64,000 nucleotides of DNA from the NCBI GenBank assembly GCA_964599375.1, contig CAZREW010000005.1:136074-200073 (forward strand), in the 5' to 3' direction. The notes under the pieces are model-generated. The model saw only the letters and a program-made list of their open reading frames with translations, made no database searches and was not told the DNA's origin. A program made the position numbers and the translations under genes. Shown one piece after another: positions 26,572 to 35,370 of the stretch. Numbering within the stretch: position 1 is the stretch's first letter; every line of letters starts with the position of its first letter. The stretch is from JAUWCL01 sp964599375. Its GTDB lineage: Bacteria > Krumholzibacteriota > Krumholzibacteriia > Krumholzibacteriales > Krumholzibacteriaceae.

Positions 26572-26778
26572 TTATTTCTTGCCGAGTTTTCCGATTATGA
26601 TGAGAGTATAAAGGGCGGACAGCCCCACGAGAATGTACACGATCCTCGAGATCGCCGACATCGAGCCGAATATGGCTGCCACCAGATCGAACTTGAAGAT
26701 TCCGATCAGGCCCCAGTTCAACCCGCCAACGATAATAAGGATCAGAGCGATCCAGTCGAGTACACTCAGTTTCGACAT
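26572..26778 (-). CDS. DUF378 family small membrane protein
   Basis: A 68-residue protein with two transmembrane helices, typical of DUF378 (opening LDWIALILIIVGGLNWGLIG; later I-V-Y-I-L-V-G-L). The start is the ATG at 26778, eight bases after a complete AAGGAGGTGATC Shine-Dalgarno site. A longer frame beginning at the GTG inside that site is not the real start. The function of the family is unknown; the strong ribosome site suggests high expression. Confidence 0.88.
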   Translation of the reverse strand: MSKLSVLDWIALILIIVGGLNWGLIGIFKFDLVAAIFGSMSAISRIVYILVGLSALYTLIIIGKLGKK

Positions 26779-26849
26779 ACAGATCACCTCCTTATCACGA
26801 CTTGTACATCCCTCTCATATGGCGGGCAAGGATTATTTTTGCAGGCCGG

Positions 26850-27458
26850 TCAGCGGATCCTGACGTCGACGATGTCGATCTGGACGAACTGACCGTCAAA
26901 AGCGTATGGATAGGGAGAGACGCCGCTGACCACGATCGGGTAACCATCCCCGTCGATGTTCCTCGTTCCGAGACCGTCGCCCCCCGAGTCGGCCAGCAGG
27001 GTCAGCGTAGCTCCGTCATCCATTACCACGGTCTTCTGCACATCGAGCAGAAAGCACTCGTCTATCCCGGAAATACCGGAATTGAGATGGTATGTCTCTT
27101 CAGGCGAGGAGACGTGTAGCCTGAAGATATTGGATGATCCGCCGTCTGGCGTTCCGCCCTCGATCCACAAACCGTCGGAAGCGGTATAGTCTGAATATGT
27201 CTTCTGTTCGACCACGCCCCTGACGCGCAGGGTGACCTCATATATCACTCCGCTATCCCCCTTGATGGCCGCGGATTCCTCGTCCGCGTCGGGTATCGCG
27301 CAGTTCAAGTTTGTCGAACCAGAACCCAGGCAGGGCAGCTCGACGCGAAGATTGTCGATGGCCGCGACGAAGTCTTCACCTGATATCTTATCTTCGGGAC
27401 CACATCCTGCCATCGACAGCAAGCACCCCATGCACAGAATCCGGAAAAGGATGCGCAT
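26850..27458 (-). CDS. Secreted lipoprotein of unknown function
   Basis: A 202-residue protein with a lipoprotein signal (lipobox S-M-A-G-C). The mature part is beta-rich and acidic. It contains a segment built around a 'VRGVVEQKTYSDY' strand, then G-L-W-I-E-G-G, resembling secreted proteins of unknown role in other environmental bacteria with large genomes. Four further cysteines (PCLG, LNCA, ECFL and others) may form disulfides. No domain is named with confidence. Confidence 0.6.
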   Translation of the reverse strand: MRILFRILCMGCLLSMAGCGPEDKISGEDFVAAIDNLRVELPCLGSGSTNLNCAIPDADEESAAIKGDSGVIYEVTLRVRGVVEQKTYSDYTASDGLWIEGGTPDGGSSNIFRLHVSSPEETYHLNSGISGIDECFLLDVQKTVVMDDGATLTLLADSGGDGLGTRNIDGDGYPIVVSGVSPYPYAFDGQFVQIDIVDVRIR

Positions 27459-27612
27459 GTCTCCTCCATTCAGCTGCTATCACCGTCAAGATAGATGTTT
27501 CACACTCCAGTTGAAAGACCGTTTCCCGGTCAATACATGTAAGGCACAGGGAAATTTCACTTTACACAGAACGGCGATCGACGGCCACACCGCCGATAAC
27601 AATTATAATTTA

Positions 27613-27641
27613 TTGACATTACACGATTTTTCTGATAGAAT
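27613..27641 (+). promoter_or_regulatory. Strong sigma70-like promoter with extended -10
   Basis: TTGACA at 27613-27618, 17 bases, TAGAAT at 27636-27641, preceded by TG one base before (TGATAGAAT). This is a near-consensus promoter, about 76 bases before the secreted protein. Confidence 0.75.
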
Positions 27642-27716
27642 CCTTCCACTCGCCAGAAGAAGTGTACGGGGGGATCGTACACATTCCCAGTCACATGAAT
27701 CGAGCGGAGGCTTTAT

Positions 27717-28430
27717 ATGAAGCGTCTTGTTACAGTCGTATCTCTTCTTGTGCTCTTCACCGGGACATCCTTTGCCGGCGCTCCCCTGAACGGCGACTAC
27801 CAGTCGACCGACCTGGGCGGGCCGCTCTTTCTAGGACGCTATTCTGAAGGCTGGGACAGCGGCAACAGCGCGCTGACCCCGGGAACGACGCTCAACGCCC
27901 AGTCGTGGGACGGAATGACGCTCGGCAACCAGTGGCATTACTGGTGCTCGACAACTGAGACGACACCCGTACTCCTGGTCAACAACGTCAACGCCAGCGG
28001 CAACGGCAACAGGACATACATGAAGACGTTCGTCGGCGGGTACATCTGGCTCAGCGGATCGGGCCCGTGGGCGAACGGCGATGTCGATTACCCCGGTCAC
28101 ATCGACTCCTACACCGAGTTCGAGACGATCACCTACTCGAATTGGGTAGAAATCGCGGCGGTGACCAACGTCCAGGCGATCGCCTATTTCGACAACTACC
28201 CGGGGACATGCATGAGCTTCTACATCGGCAACGGCACACTCATCGCCTCGACCGATCTCGGCGAGACGATCCCGGCAAACTATCCCGGTCTTCTTGACCC
28301 TGGATGCAGCGCCACGCGAGTCCACGGTGCCGCCTGGGATTTCACCTCGATCACCCTTTCGATCGTCGACTGCGCTGTCGGCACGGAAGAGTCGACCTGG
28401 GGCGGGATCAAGAGCATGCACGGGAACTGA
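27717..28430 (+). CDS. Secreted protein with C-terminal TWGGIK motif
   Basis: A 237-residue exported protein with signal peptide ending T-S-F-A-G. The mature chain is rich in Gly, Asn, Thr and aromatic residues and looks all-beta. It ends T-W-G-G-I-K-S-M-H-G-N. A second secreted protein in this window (39502-40200) ends T-W-G-S-I-K-A-L-L-R-K, and otherwise differs. Its own strong promoter, GGAGG ribosome site and terminator make it a monocistronic, probably abundant product. A surface or extracellular role is inferred; the family is not recognised. Confidence 0.7.
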   Translation: MKRLVTVVSLLVLFTGTSFAGAPLNGDYQSTDLGGPLFLGRYSEGWDSGNSALTPGTTLNAQSWDGMTLGNQWHYWCSTTETTPVLLVNNVNASGNGNRTYMKTFVGGYIWLSGSGPWANGDVDYPGHIDSYTEFETITYSNWVEIAAVTNVQAIAYFDNYPGTCMSFYIGNGTLIASTDLGETIPANYPGLLDPGCSATRVHGAAWDFTSITLSIVDCAVGTEESTWGGIKSMHGN

Positions 28431-28462
28431 TCTGCTCGGCAGAATTCAACTCCCATCATATC

Positions 28463-28490
28463 GGGCCCTTCGAAAGAGGGGCCCTTTTTT
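28463..28490 (+). terminator. Rho-independent terminator
   Basis: GGGCCC, loop TTCGAAAGAG, GGGCCC, then six T. It directly follows the TWGGIK secreted protein. Confidence 0.88.
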
Positions 28491-28529
28491 CATGCGGGGC
28501 TTTCACCGCAGCGGAAAAGAGCCTGCCTG

Positions 28530-29699
28530 TCACTTCTCCCGCTTTTCAGAGGCTGCCGCGACTACGCGCAAGAGCCGGCACATCAGCTCCCGCCCGTTTG
28601 CCGCGTCGTGGTTCAGGATGCTGCCGGCGGCCGTCGCGTCGAGCGAAGGCGCGTGGAAGGAGAATGTGTTCCAGAATCCCTGGTGGCCGAAGACCTTTAT
28701 CCCGTCACAATCGAGGACCATCAATCCGAGGCGGTATGTTTCCGTCCCCTCACCGATCATCGCGTCAAGGGTGGATCCCTCGGCAAAGACATCCCCCTTC
28801 AGCAGGCTGCGCATGAAAATGGCTAGCTCGCGCGAATCTGTGACGATACCTCCTCCTCCGTAGAGGTCGAATGAGGCATTCCATGCGGTCACGTCCGTCT
28901 CGCCGAAATACTGATGGGCACGGGGGCCGGCTCCAGGCGGAGGCTCTTCCATGTACTCCCAGTATGTGGCGTCAAGTCCGAGCCTGCCGAAATCGAGAAG
29001 GTCACGTACTGAAGGCCCGAGCGGCCTGCACGTAATACCTGTGACTATTGTGCCGAGGATGACGTACCCGGCGTCCGAATATTCATATTTCTCCCCGGGT
29101 GCCCCCACCGGCTCCCGCCATTCTGCCAGGCAGCGTATCTGCTCGTCGGGTGTCCAGACGTGCAGAGTGTCGGAAAAGAGGCGCTGGACGAAGAGAGAAT
29201 CGTTCGTGTGGTCGCCAAGGCCGGCCGTATGGCTGAGGACCTGGGCTATTGTGATCCCGTCGGTGTCATAGCCGTCGCCACGCAGGAGCGAGTCGTACAC
29301 CCCCGCCAGATGCCGGCTCAGGCTTTCGTCCAGGCCTAGCCGTCCCTCTTCCACGAGCCGCAATACCGCCGCCGCCACGTACGGCTTCGTGTTACTGGCG
29401 ATACGGAATGTGTGAGCGGCAGCCATCGGCGTCGAGTCACCCTTTGCAGCCGTGCCTGCGGCTCCCGACCAGTCCAGCCCGAGGGCCGGACAGAGGACGC
29501 ATGCCGATATTCCAGGAGCGATGCGGTTCTCGCCGAGGTAATCATCAAGGACCCCCTGTAACTCCGTCTCCAGCCGGGCATTTCCGGAATGCCCCGGCGC
29601 CGCGGTGATATGAGCCACGATGATAATCACTGCCACGAGCGCCACCGCGGCCATCCAGTAATCGAGATTGGAGTATCGGGTCTTCCTTTTCATTCCCAT
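28530..29699 (-). CDS. Serine hydrolase, class C beta-lactamase/esterase-like, membrane-anchored
   Basis: A 389-residue protein of the beta-lactamase (PBP4*, esterase EstB) family. It has an N-terminal membrane anchor (about 15-35). The nucleophile motif S-x-x-K is S-N-T-K at 102-105. The second motif reads Y-S-D rather than Y-x-N. A third glycine-rich motif (GHQG) replaces K-T-G, as in many family esterases. The start is taken at 29699, seven bases after AGGGA; a longer frame starts at 29720. It is likely a peptidase or esterase of the envelope rather than an antibiotic-resistance enzyme. Confidence 0.82.
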   Translation of the reverse strand: MGMKRKTRYSNLDYWMAAVALVAVIIIVAHITAAPGHSGNARLETELQGVLDDYLGENRIAPGISACVLCPALGLDWSGAAGTAAKGDSTPMAAAHTFRIASNTKPYVAAAVLRLVEEGRLGLDESLSRHLAGVYDSLLRGDGYDTDGITIAQVLSHTAGLGDHTNDSLFVQRLFSDTLHVWTPDEQIRCLAEWREPVGAPGEKYEYSDAGYVILGTIVTGITCRPLGPSVRDLLDFGRLGLDATYWEYMEEPPPGAGPRAHQYFGETDVTAWNASFDLYGGGGIVTDSRELAIFMRSLLKGDVFAEGSTLDAMIGEGTETYRLGLMVLDCDGIKVFGHQGFWNTFSFHAPSLDATAAGSILNHDAANGRELMCRLLRVVAAASEKREK

Positions 29700-29771
29700 G
29701 AACGTTTCCCTAGTGGCCATGACATGCGGTCATCCCGGCGGGTTTCGAGCTGACCAGTAAAGGCCAGGCCC

Positions 29772-30161
29772 TTAAACAGGCTCTATTTCCTGCACGATGG
29801 CAAGCATGGCGCCCTTCGTGTGCTTTGTCCTGATGACGGTTATCCGCAGGGCAAGCTTCGTGTTGGATGCCGTCCTGAAGAAAGCAGGATATGTAGTAGG
29901 AACATCGTGATCGCCGTAGGCTCTTCTGTTTATGAAATCGCGGATCATCTCGACTGAGTCTTCATGGCATATCTCCATGATCGGCAGCCCGCGGTACTCC
30001 TCCCTGTCCCTTTCGAACAGTTCGGCGAAAAGCTTGTTTACAAGCAGGAGGTCATGTCCCTTGTAGAAGGCGGCAGCCTCTCCACAATCCGCCAGGGCAT
30101 CCAGCAGGTTCTCCATGCAGGTCATAGCTTTCACCATCCTCTCCATGGTCCAGAGAGACAC
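29772..30161 (-). CDS. Single PAS-domain protein
   Basis: A 129-residue protein consisting almost wholly of one PAS-fold domain: the helix-loop-helix FAELFERDREEYRGLPIMEICHEDSVEMIRDFI and the strands RTASNTKLALRITVIRTK are typical. No output domain is attached. The start is uncertain: a GTG at 30161 and ATG codons at about 30146, 30137 and 30125 are in frame. It follows the HdeD-like gene by 17 bases in the same direction, so the two may be co-transcribed. It may sense a small ligand or redox state. Confidence 0.72.
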   Translation of the reverse strand: MSLWTMERMVKAMTCMENLLDALADCGEAAAFYKGHDLLLVNKLFAELFERDREEYRGLPIMEICHEDSVEMIRDFINRRAYGDHDVPTTYPAFFRTASNTKLALRITVIRTKHTKGAMLAIVQEIEPV

Positions 30162-30178
30162 CCGCCATCATAATGTGA

Positions 30179-30712
30179 CTACTCTTTCGCGATCTGACGC
30201 ATCACAGAGCCGCCCGTCAACATTATCAGGCCGACTAGGAACAGCTTGATCCCGAAGAGAATGCCGATGGCCCATACGCCGGACAGCGGGTACTGTTTCC
30301 ATATCAGGATGCCAAGCAGTATCGATATCACCCCTCCGAATATCAGCCAGCCCGATCCGGCTGCCGGCCTTATCTGGAATCCCGCGACCAGCTCGAAGAT
30401 GCCATCGAGTAAAAAATAGAAGACGAGCAGGACTGTGAGGACGCTGGACGCGAAGAGCGGGTGGGCGAAGAGCAATATGCCGGCGATCAGCGTCAGAAGG
30501 CCGATCACGAAGGTCCAGATCCCCTTGCCGAGGCTGCCCGCCTTGAAGGCCCATACCATCCGGACGATCCCCGCTATCAGGACGATGATACCGATGACTG
30601 TCATGATCGAGAACCCCGTCAGCAGGGGCGCCAGCATGGCGAGGATCCCGAGGATTATGGCGATGACGCCGTAGGCCGTCATCCGCTTGCCGCCGGTCGC
30701 TAGCTCGTTCAT
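30179..30712 (-). CDS. HdeD family (DUF308) membrane protein
   Basis: A 177-residue integral membrane protein with six hydrophobic segments in three similar pairs, the DUF308/HdeD pattern (VIAIILGILAMLAPLLTGFS..., GLLTLIAGILLFAHP...). E. coli HdeD acts in acid resistance at high cell density. GAAGGAGAA precedes the ATG. It heads a probable operon with the PAS protein. Confidence 0.85.
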   Translation of the reverse strand: MNELATGGKRMTAYGVIAIILGILAMLAPLLTGFSIMTVIGIIVLIAGIVRMVWAFKAGSLGKGIWTFVIGLLTLIAGILLFAHPLFASSVLTVLLVFYFLLDGIFELVAGFQIRPAAGSGWLIFGGVISILLGILIWKQYPLSGVWAIGILFGIKLFLVGLIMLTGGSVMRQIAKE

Positions 30713-31022
30713 ATCGTTCTCCTTCCAGAGAAATGTCTATACGGTCCCCTTACACTTGATCCCTTTCAGAAATCCCTTCAACAGTTGCCATCAGATGTCA
30801 TTGGGTGATTGTGAATCGTATTGAACACCGCCAATCAATGAGGTGTCAAGACAGAATCGAGCATGAAGAGATGATTCTGGGACATTCCGGCCCGAAGAGA
30901 CTGTTTTGAATCTAATTGTATTGCATACCTATCGAAATCGTGTAGAATCCGGTCATCATCTACAGGCACACAGGTCGCTCCGTCAGGTTTCAGGACTTGG
31001 GATTTTTTTAAGGAGGTGCTAG
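30713..31022. other. Divergent intergenic region, 310 bases
   Basis: Separates the HdeD-like gene (minus) from mscL (plus) and is visibly AT-richer. Toward mscL there is a weak promoter candidate, TTGCAT at 30921-30926 with 16 bases to TAGAAT at 30943-30948. On the minus strand a TTGACA lies near 30845, but no good -10 box follows at the right distance. No RNA gene is seen. Confidence 0.4.
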
Positions 31023-31478
31023 ATGCTCAAGGAGTTCAAGGAGTTCGTCATGCGCGGCAATGTCGTCGACATGGCCGTGGGCATTATCATCGGCGCCGCG
31101 TTCGGCACGATCGTAAAATCGCTTGTGTCCGATGTCATAATGCCGCCGATAGGTATGCTGCTGGGCAACGTGGATTTCACTAACCTGTTCATCACGCTCA
31201 GCTCGGGTCACGGGCCCGGATCCTACGCCACACTGGCTGAAGCCCAGGCGGCCGGGGCGGTCACGATAAACTACGGCGCATTCATCAACACTATAATCAG
31301 CTTCCTGATCATTGCGGTCGCGGTCTTCTTCCTGATCAAGGGCTTAAACAGCATGAAGAGGAAAGAGGAGGCCCCTCCCGCGGTGCCGACGACAAAAGAG
31401 TGCCCCTTCTGCCTCTCTACGATACCGATCAAGGCCGGGCGCTGCGCATTCTGCACTTCGACCCTTGATGCCACCTGA
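31023..31478 (+). CDS. mscL: Large-conductance mechanosensitive channel MscL with C-terminal zinc ribbon
   Basis: Stretch-activated channel of the inner membrane that releases solutes in hypo-osmotic shock. It opens MLKEFKEFVMRGNVVDMAVG, has TM1 (about 15-43) and TM2 (about 80-105), as in the family. The usual cytoplasmic helix is followed by a zinc-ribbon-like pair C-P-F-C and C-A-F-C (about 125-145), making it 151 residues, slightly longer than E. coli MscL (136). AAGGAGGTGCTAG precedes the start. A hairpin terminator lies downstream. Confidence 0.95.
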   Translation: MLKEFKEFVMRGNVVDMAVGIIIGAAFGTIVKSLVSDVIMPPIGMLLGNVDFTNLFITLSSGHGPGSYATLAEAQAAGAVTINYGAFINTIISFLIIAVAVFFLIKGLNSMKRKEEAPPAVPTTKECPFCLSTIPIKAGRCAFCTSTLDAT

Positions 31479-31508
31479 CATTCTGTCAGATAATGGGCTG
31501 TCTTTGCA

Positions 31509-31538
31509 GGGGCTCTCCTTCCGAGATTTGCCCCTTTT
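31509..31538 (+). terminator. Hairpin terminator after mscL
   Basis: GGGGC-TCTC, loop CTTCC, GAGA-TTT-GCCCC, then TTTT. The stem has a three-base bulge on the 3' side. Confidence 0.55.
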
Positions 31539-31602
31539 GCATTCTTACAGCCCTTGAATAGCCAGACCGCGATTAAAGCTATTTGCTCCGGCTCCGGTGA
31601 TT

Positions 31603-32487
31603 CTAAGGCATCTGCGCGGGGAGGAGCTGTAGAGCATTCGCACCAAGTTTGGTCAGCCCCTCGGCCAGCATCTCTTTTGCCCTGGCGTCTCTTACTTTTT
31701 CGTTCATCGCCCCGAGGACGACGGCAATAACCCTGTTATCTTCATCGGCCGCTGTCGCCGCTATGGAAAATCCCGCCGCCCAGAAGAACCCGGTCTTGAG
31801 CCCGTCGCATCCTTCCACCTCTCCGAGCAGCCGATTGTGGTTCTCCATGAGAAAGGGCTCCGCCGCCTCCGTCCTGAAGGGACGCCGCCTGGTGGATGTG
31901 TATTTCAAGGCGTCTGGCTTTTTCAGAAGCTCAAGGCACAGCGCCGCGATATCGCGCGGTGTGGAGACATCGGGCAGCTGGCCCCGGCCGGGAGGAAGGC
32001 CGTGCACGGAGTGAAAGACCGTATCATTCATCCCGATCTTCTGCGCGCGCTTGTTCATCAGTTTGACGAACGCCGCTTTGCTTCCCATGTAATGGATCGC
32101 GAGCGCCACCGCTGCGTCATTCGCCGACTGGACCATCAGAGCGTACAGGAGCTCGTCGACCGGGAACACCTCGTTGTCCTTGAGGTAGACCTGGGACCCG
32201 CCTATCGTGGAGGACTTGGCCGTCACCTTGACCGGCTCGTCAAGGGTCAGGTGGCCGGCGTCAACAGCATCGAGTATCAGGAGCAGCACCATAAGCTTTG
32301 TGACGCTGGCCGGGTAGGCCCTGGCGTCGGGGTTGTCCTCGAAAAGCACTTTGCCCGTAGCGGCATCTACGACGATGGCGCCAGCATAAGGGTTCTTTGC
32401 CAATATTTTCATTGACGCGGCAGGCGCCGCGGCGCCTGTCAGCAGCAGTATGATGATCGCCGGGATAAGCGCGAGATTTGCCTTCAT
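31603..32487 (-). CDS. D-alanyl-D-alanine carboxypeptidase (DacA/S11 family)
   Basis: Penicillin-binding peptidoglycan carboxypeptidase of 294 residues. The three active-site motifs are S-V-T-K at 61-64, S-A-N at 122-124, and K-T-G (about residue 230, in DGLKTGFF). A signal peptide (about 1-25) directs it out. It lacks the long C-terminal domain of E. coli PBP5, so membrane attachment is not evident. It removes the terminal D-Ala of the stem peptide. It converges on mscL. Confidence 0.93.
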   Translation of the reverse strand: MKANLALIPAIIILLLTGAAAPAASMKILAKNPYAGAIVVDAATGKVLFEDNPDARAYPASVTKLMVLLLILDAVDAGHLTLDEPVKVTAKSSTIGGSQVYLKDNEVFPVDELLYALMVQSANDAAVALAIHYMGSKAAFVKLMNKRAQKIGMNDTVFHSVHGLPPGRGQLPDVSTPRDIAALCLELLKKPDALKYTSTRRRPFRTEAAEPFLMENHNRLLGEVEGCDGLKTGFFWAAGFSIAATAADEDNRVIAVVLGAMNEKVRDARAKEMLAEGLTKLGANALQLLPAQMP

Positions 32488-32972
32488 GACCTCTGCCTTC
32501 GTTCAATTGTCCGGTCCGCTTTAAAACGGCGAGAGTATATGGGACGGCCTTATCAAGCGTCAACTATAAGCTCGGGTGCCACGCGGCACTGAATATCAGG
32601 GACTATGAATAGGAAGGCGGCGAGCGCTATGACCAGTATCCCTGCCCATGGGCGGCTGTGCTGGGAGAGGCTTCTGTGCGCCGCCACTCCCTGGAGCAAT
32701 ACTGCAGGATGATTTAGTCTGATTGGACTGTATTTTCTCCCGGCTTCATGTGATATAATCTCATGAAACTACCAGGGACAATACCGCCCGGAATATTGGG
32801 CGAATTTTAATGACATTTAACGCATGAGGCCGATATCCGAATCGATTCTGGTGACATCAGCCGGGCGGAAGGCGTCTGCCGGATAAGCGGACCCCGCCGG
32901 CCGGATGTCCCGTACGCATGAATCTATAAAGAGATGTCGCCACAGCAGGCGACACGCAAAAAGGGAATGGCC
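32488..32972. other. Intergenic region, 485 bases
   Basis: Between the carboxypeptidase (minus) and the FN3 lipoprotein (plus). It contains the extended -10 at 32751. On the minus strand 32553-32687 there is a 44-codon frame from a GTG with one clear hydrophobic segment (W-A-G-I-L-V-I-A-L-A-A-F-L-F-I). No properly spaced ribosome site precedes it, so it may be a small membrane protein or a relic. Nothing else is recognised. Confidence 0.35.
32751..32759 (+). promoter_or_regulatory. Extended -10 promoter element
   Basis: TGATATAAT: a perfect TATAAT preceded by TG plus one base. No convincing -35 box is present at 16-18 bases. It would give a long leader of about 205 bases before the lipoprotein start at 32973. 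Confidence 0.5.
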
Positions 32973-34307
32973 ATGAGTACTCGTAAAGAGATTCTGTCAC
33001 TGGGCCTGGCGGCCCTGATACTTCTCGCCCTCGCGGGGTGCGGCGATGAAGACCCGGTTGTACCGGGCGATACCATCGCTCCTGCCGCGGTGACGGACCT
33101 GCGAGTCCAGTCCGCTGTCGGCGGAGTGGTGACGCTTGCCTGGACGGCTCCCGGCGACGACGGCGTAACTGGAACGGCAAGCGTGTACGACATCCGCTAC
33201 GCCAGCTTCCCTGTCACCGAGGGAAACTGGGCGACCTGCACCCGGGCCTCGACGGAGCCTGAGCCGGCCGCGCCGGGCACCGAGCAGAGCGCCGTCATAA
33301 ATACGGGCAGCGGCGCGGACTTTCATTTCGCCCTGAAGACCTCCGACGAGGCGTCCAACTGGTCAGACTTGTCCAACGTGGTCATCGCTTCGACTGGAGG
33401 CGGCTTCGTAATGCACCAGCTCACCAGCGAAGGCCACAACGACCAGCCGTGCGTCGATAGAGGCTATGTTGTCTGGGTCCACTACACTGCCGAGGATGGC
33501 GACGAGATCTACATCGCAGATCTGGAGGTTGCTTATCCGACACCCACGCGCCTGACAGACAACGGCGGCGAGAAGGGGCATCCCAACAACCGCAGCTGCG
33601 AGCGCATCGTCTGGGAGGGCCGGAGACCCTATCCCGACGACTGGGAAATCTGGGTCTACAACCTCTACAAAGTGCCGCGTTATTCCCAGTTCACAGACAA
33701 CGAGGTCAACGATCGCTTCGCCGACCTGGCCGGCGCGGGCAGCTTCACGTGGCTCCAGGGCAGCACCATGTACGAGGAGGTGCATTATTGGAACGAAAGC
33801 GATCACAATGAGTCGGTGATCTCAGAGGATTGCTGCCCCACGAGCCAGTGGAGCAACGAGATCCCGTCCGCCGACGACTTCACCGTCGTCTGGCGCAGCC
33901 ACGACAGGGTCGGCATCGAGGGGTTCCGGGCCTGGCTCTGGCACGGGACGCTCACCGAAATCACCGACGATATCGACGCACGCATGATCACCGACCCTTC
34001 GCTGCAAGCCGGGCACCTGGCATATGAATACGGGGCCAATCCAGCCATAATAAAGTACTGGGATGGCGCGGCCATACACGAGGTGGGCCCGGGCTACGCG
34101 CCATGTCTGTACGAAGGAACTATCGCCTATGAGGCATGGGACGGGTACGACTGGGAGATCCGCTACTGGGACGGCGCGACGATCCACGACATAACAGACA
34201 ATACCTACAACGACACGCAGGCTTCCATGTATGGATCGATAATCGCCTGGGTGGGACGCCCGCCTGGCAGCTTCGATCAGATCTTCTATGTCGACCTGGA
34301 AGAATAG
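32973..34307 (+). CDS. Lipoprotein with fibronectin type III and beta-propeller-like repeats
   Basis: A 444-residue protein with a lipoprotein signal (lipobox A-L-A-G-C). The start is the ATG at 32973, with AGGGA six bases before it; the frame is open from 32934. A fibronectin type III domain follows (about 35-140: PAAVTDLRVQS...VTLAWTAPGDDG). The rest is a string of repeats with a YEAWDGYDWEIRYWDG-like pattern, as in TolB/WD-type beta-propellers. The family is known from FCB genomes but has no defined role. It converges on the GH17 gene. Confidence 0.7.
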   Translation: MSTRKEILSLGLAALILLALAGCGDEDPVVPGDTIAPAAVTDLRVQSAVGGVVTLAWTAPGDDGVTGTASVYDIRYASFPVTEGNWATCTRASTEPEPAAPGTEQSAVINTGSGADFHFALKTSDEASNWSDLSNVVIASTGGGFVMHQLTSEGHNDQPCVDRGYVVWVHYTAEDGDEIYIADLEVAYPTPTRLTDNGGEKGHPNNRSCERIVWEGRRPYPDDWEIWVYNLYKVPRYSQFTDNEVNDRFADLAGAGSFTWLQGSTMYEEVHYWNESDHNESVISEDCCPTSQWSNEIPSADDFTVVWRSHDRVGIEGFRAWLWHGTLTEITDDIDARMITDPSLQAGHLAYEYGANPAIIKYWDGAAIHEVGPGYAPCLYEGTIAYEAWDGYDWEIRYWDGATIHDITDNTYNDTQASMYGSIIAWVGRPPGSFDQIFYVDLEE

Positions 34308-34325
34308 GGCACGGATCTGCTCTGA

Positions 34326-35342
34326 TCATCTGCCTGTTTCGTCCGACATTGCCATTTTCGGAGTACGGTCCGCACGGAAAAGCCCCCAGTGTTTCTCCAC
34401 CTCCGCGGGATCAGTACCGCCCTTCCAGTTCTCGTCAAAGGCTTCGAAAAAGAACACCGTCTTCTGCCCGGCCTCTGCCCAGGCTCGAACGGCCTCATAA
34501 AACAGCTTCTGCTCTACTTCCCCGGGGTTCCCTTTGATATACTTGCCCTGATCACCCTCATCGATCACGGAGGTGGCCCATCCTGTCTCGCCGATCACTA
34601 CAAGCCGGTCCGGATGCACGGACTGCACGCAGTCGAACTGATCGCTCAGCCAGTCCAGTGCGTCTTCCTCCTGGAGCCCGTTCCACATCGGATGCGCGTG
34701 TATTGTTAAAAAATCGATCTCCGAGGACAGCTCGCGGCTTTCCGGCTTGTTCCAGTAGTTGAAATCGTCTGCCACCGTCACGGGGACATCTACTCCCTCG
34801 CGAACGCGCCGCACGTGACCGATCAGGATATCCAGGGGACTGCGGTGGGCCGACCAGTAGATCTGGGTCTCATTACCTACACTTACAGCCACGACTATAT
34901 CCTGGTATGAATTCGCCAGACGGATCGCGGCGTCGACCTCCCTCCGGTTTGAAGCGACAGCTTCGCTGAATCGCTCCAGAACCTTGCCCGCCTTATCCCG
35001 CCGCTCCTCGGGATCGATCCATACTCCGAGCATTACCTTCACAGCGATGCCGTTATCGCGGATCACATTAAGGAACGTCTCGGCAAACTCGGATGAATTG
35101 TAGATCCGTATCAGTTTCCAGTGCGGCAGCATCAGATGCAGGTCTTCCAGGAGCTCTTCTGCAGATGGCTGCTCCCCCCCGGGGCGCTGGCCGTCCCGAT
35201 GCGGTCCGTAGCAGACTGCGTTGTATATCCTTTGTCCGTCCACGACTGGTTCAAACGGACGCATCGCGGCGGTATTTTCACAGGACATGGCAGGAATAAG
35301 CAATACCAGGACGAGAATAATAGTATTGAGGAAACCGCGCAT
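34326..35342 (-). CDS. Glycoside hydrolase family 17-like lipoprotein (beta-1,3-glucanase or transglycosylase)
   Basis: A 338-residue protein with a lipoprotein signal (lipobox P-A-M-S-C, Cys21). The TIM-barrel has the GH17 catalytic pair: acid/base Glu158 in S-V-G-N-E, and nucleophile Glu252 in V-I-G-E-T-G-W. The AVCYGPHRDGQRPGG opening also fits family members that act on beta-1,3-glucan. It is followed 28 bases away by a GH16 gene on the same strand (which is upstream of it in transcription), so the three enzymes form a likely laminarin-degradation cluster. Confidence 0.85.
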   Translation of the reverse strand: MRGFLNTIILVLVLLIPAMSCENTAAMRPFEPVVDGQRIYNAVCYGPHRDGQRPGGEQPSAEELLEDLHLMLPHWKLIRIYNSSEFAETFLNVIRDNGIAVKVMLGVWIDPEERRDKAGKVLERFSEAVASNRREVDAAIRLANSYQDIVVAVSVGNETQIYWSAHRSPLDILIGHVRRVREGVDVPVTVADDFNYWNKPESRELSSEIDFLTIHAHPMWNGLQEEDALDWLSDQFDCVQSVHPDRLVVIGETGWATSVIDEGDQGKYIKGNPGEVEQKLFYEAVRAWAEAGQKTVFFFEAFDENWKGGTDPAEVEKHWGLFRADRTPKMAMSDETGR

Positions 35343-35370
35343 GATAAAGGACTCCTTTTCTATGGCGCGA

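Noticed and set aside
28530..29699. Beta-lactam resistance gene
   Set aside because: The family is broad; the Y-S-D and G-H-Q-G motifs in place of Y-x-N and K-T-G fit esterases or peptidases, and nothing nearby suggests resistance.
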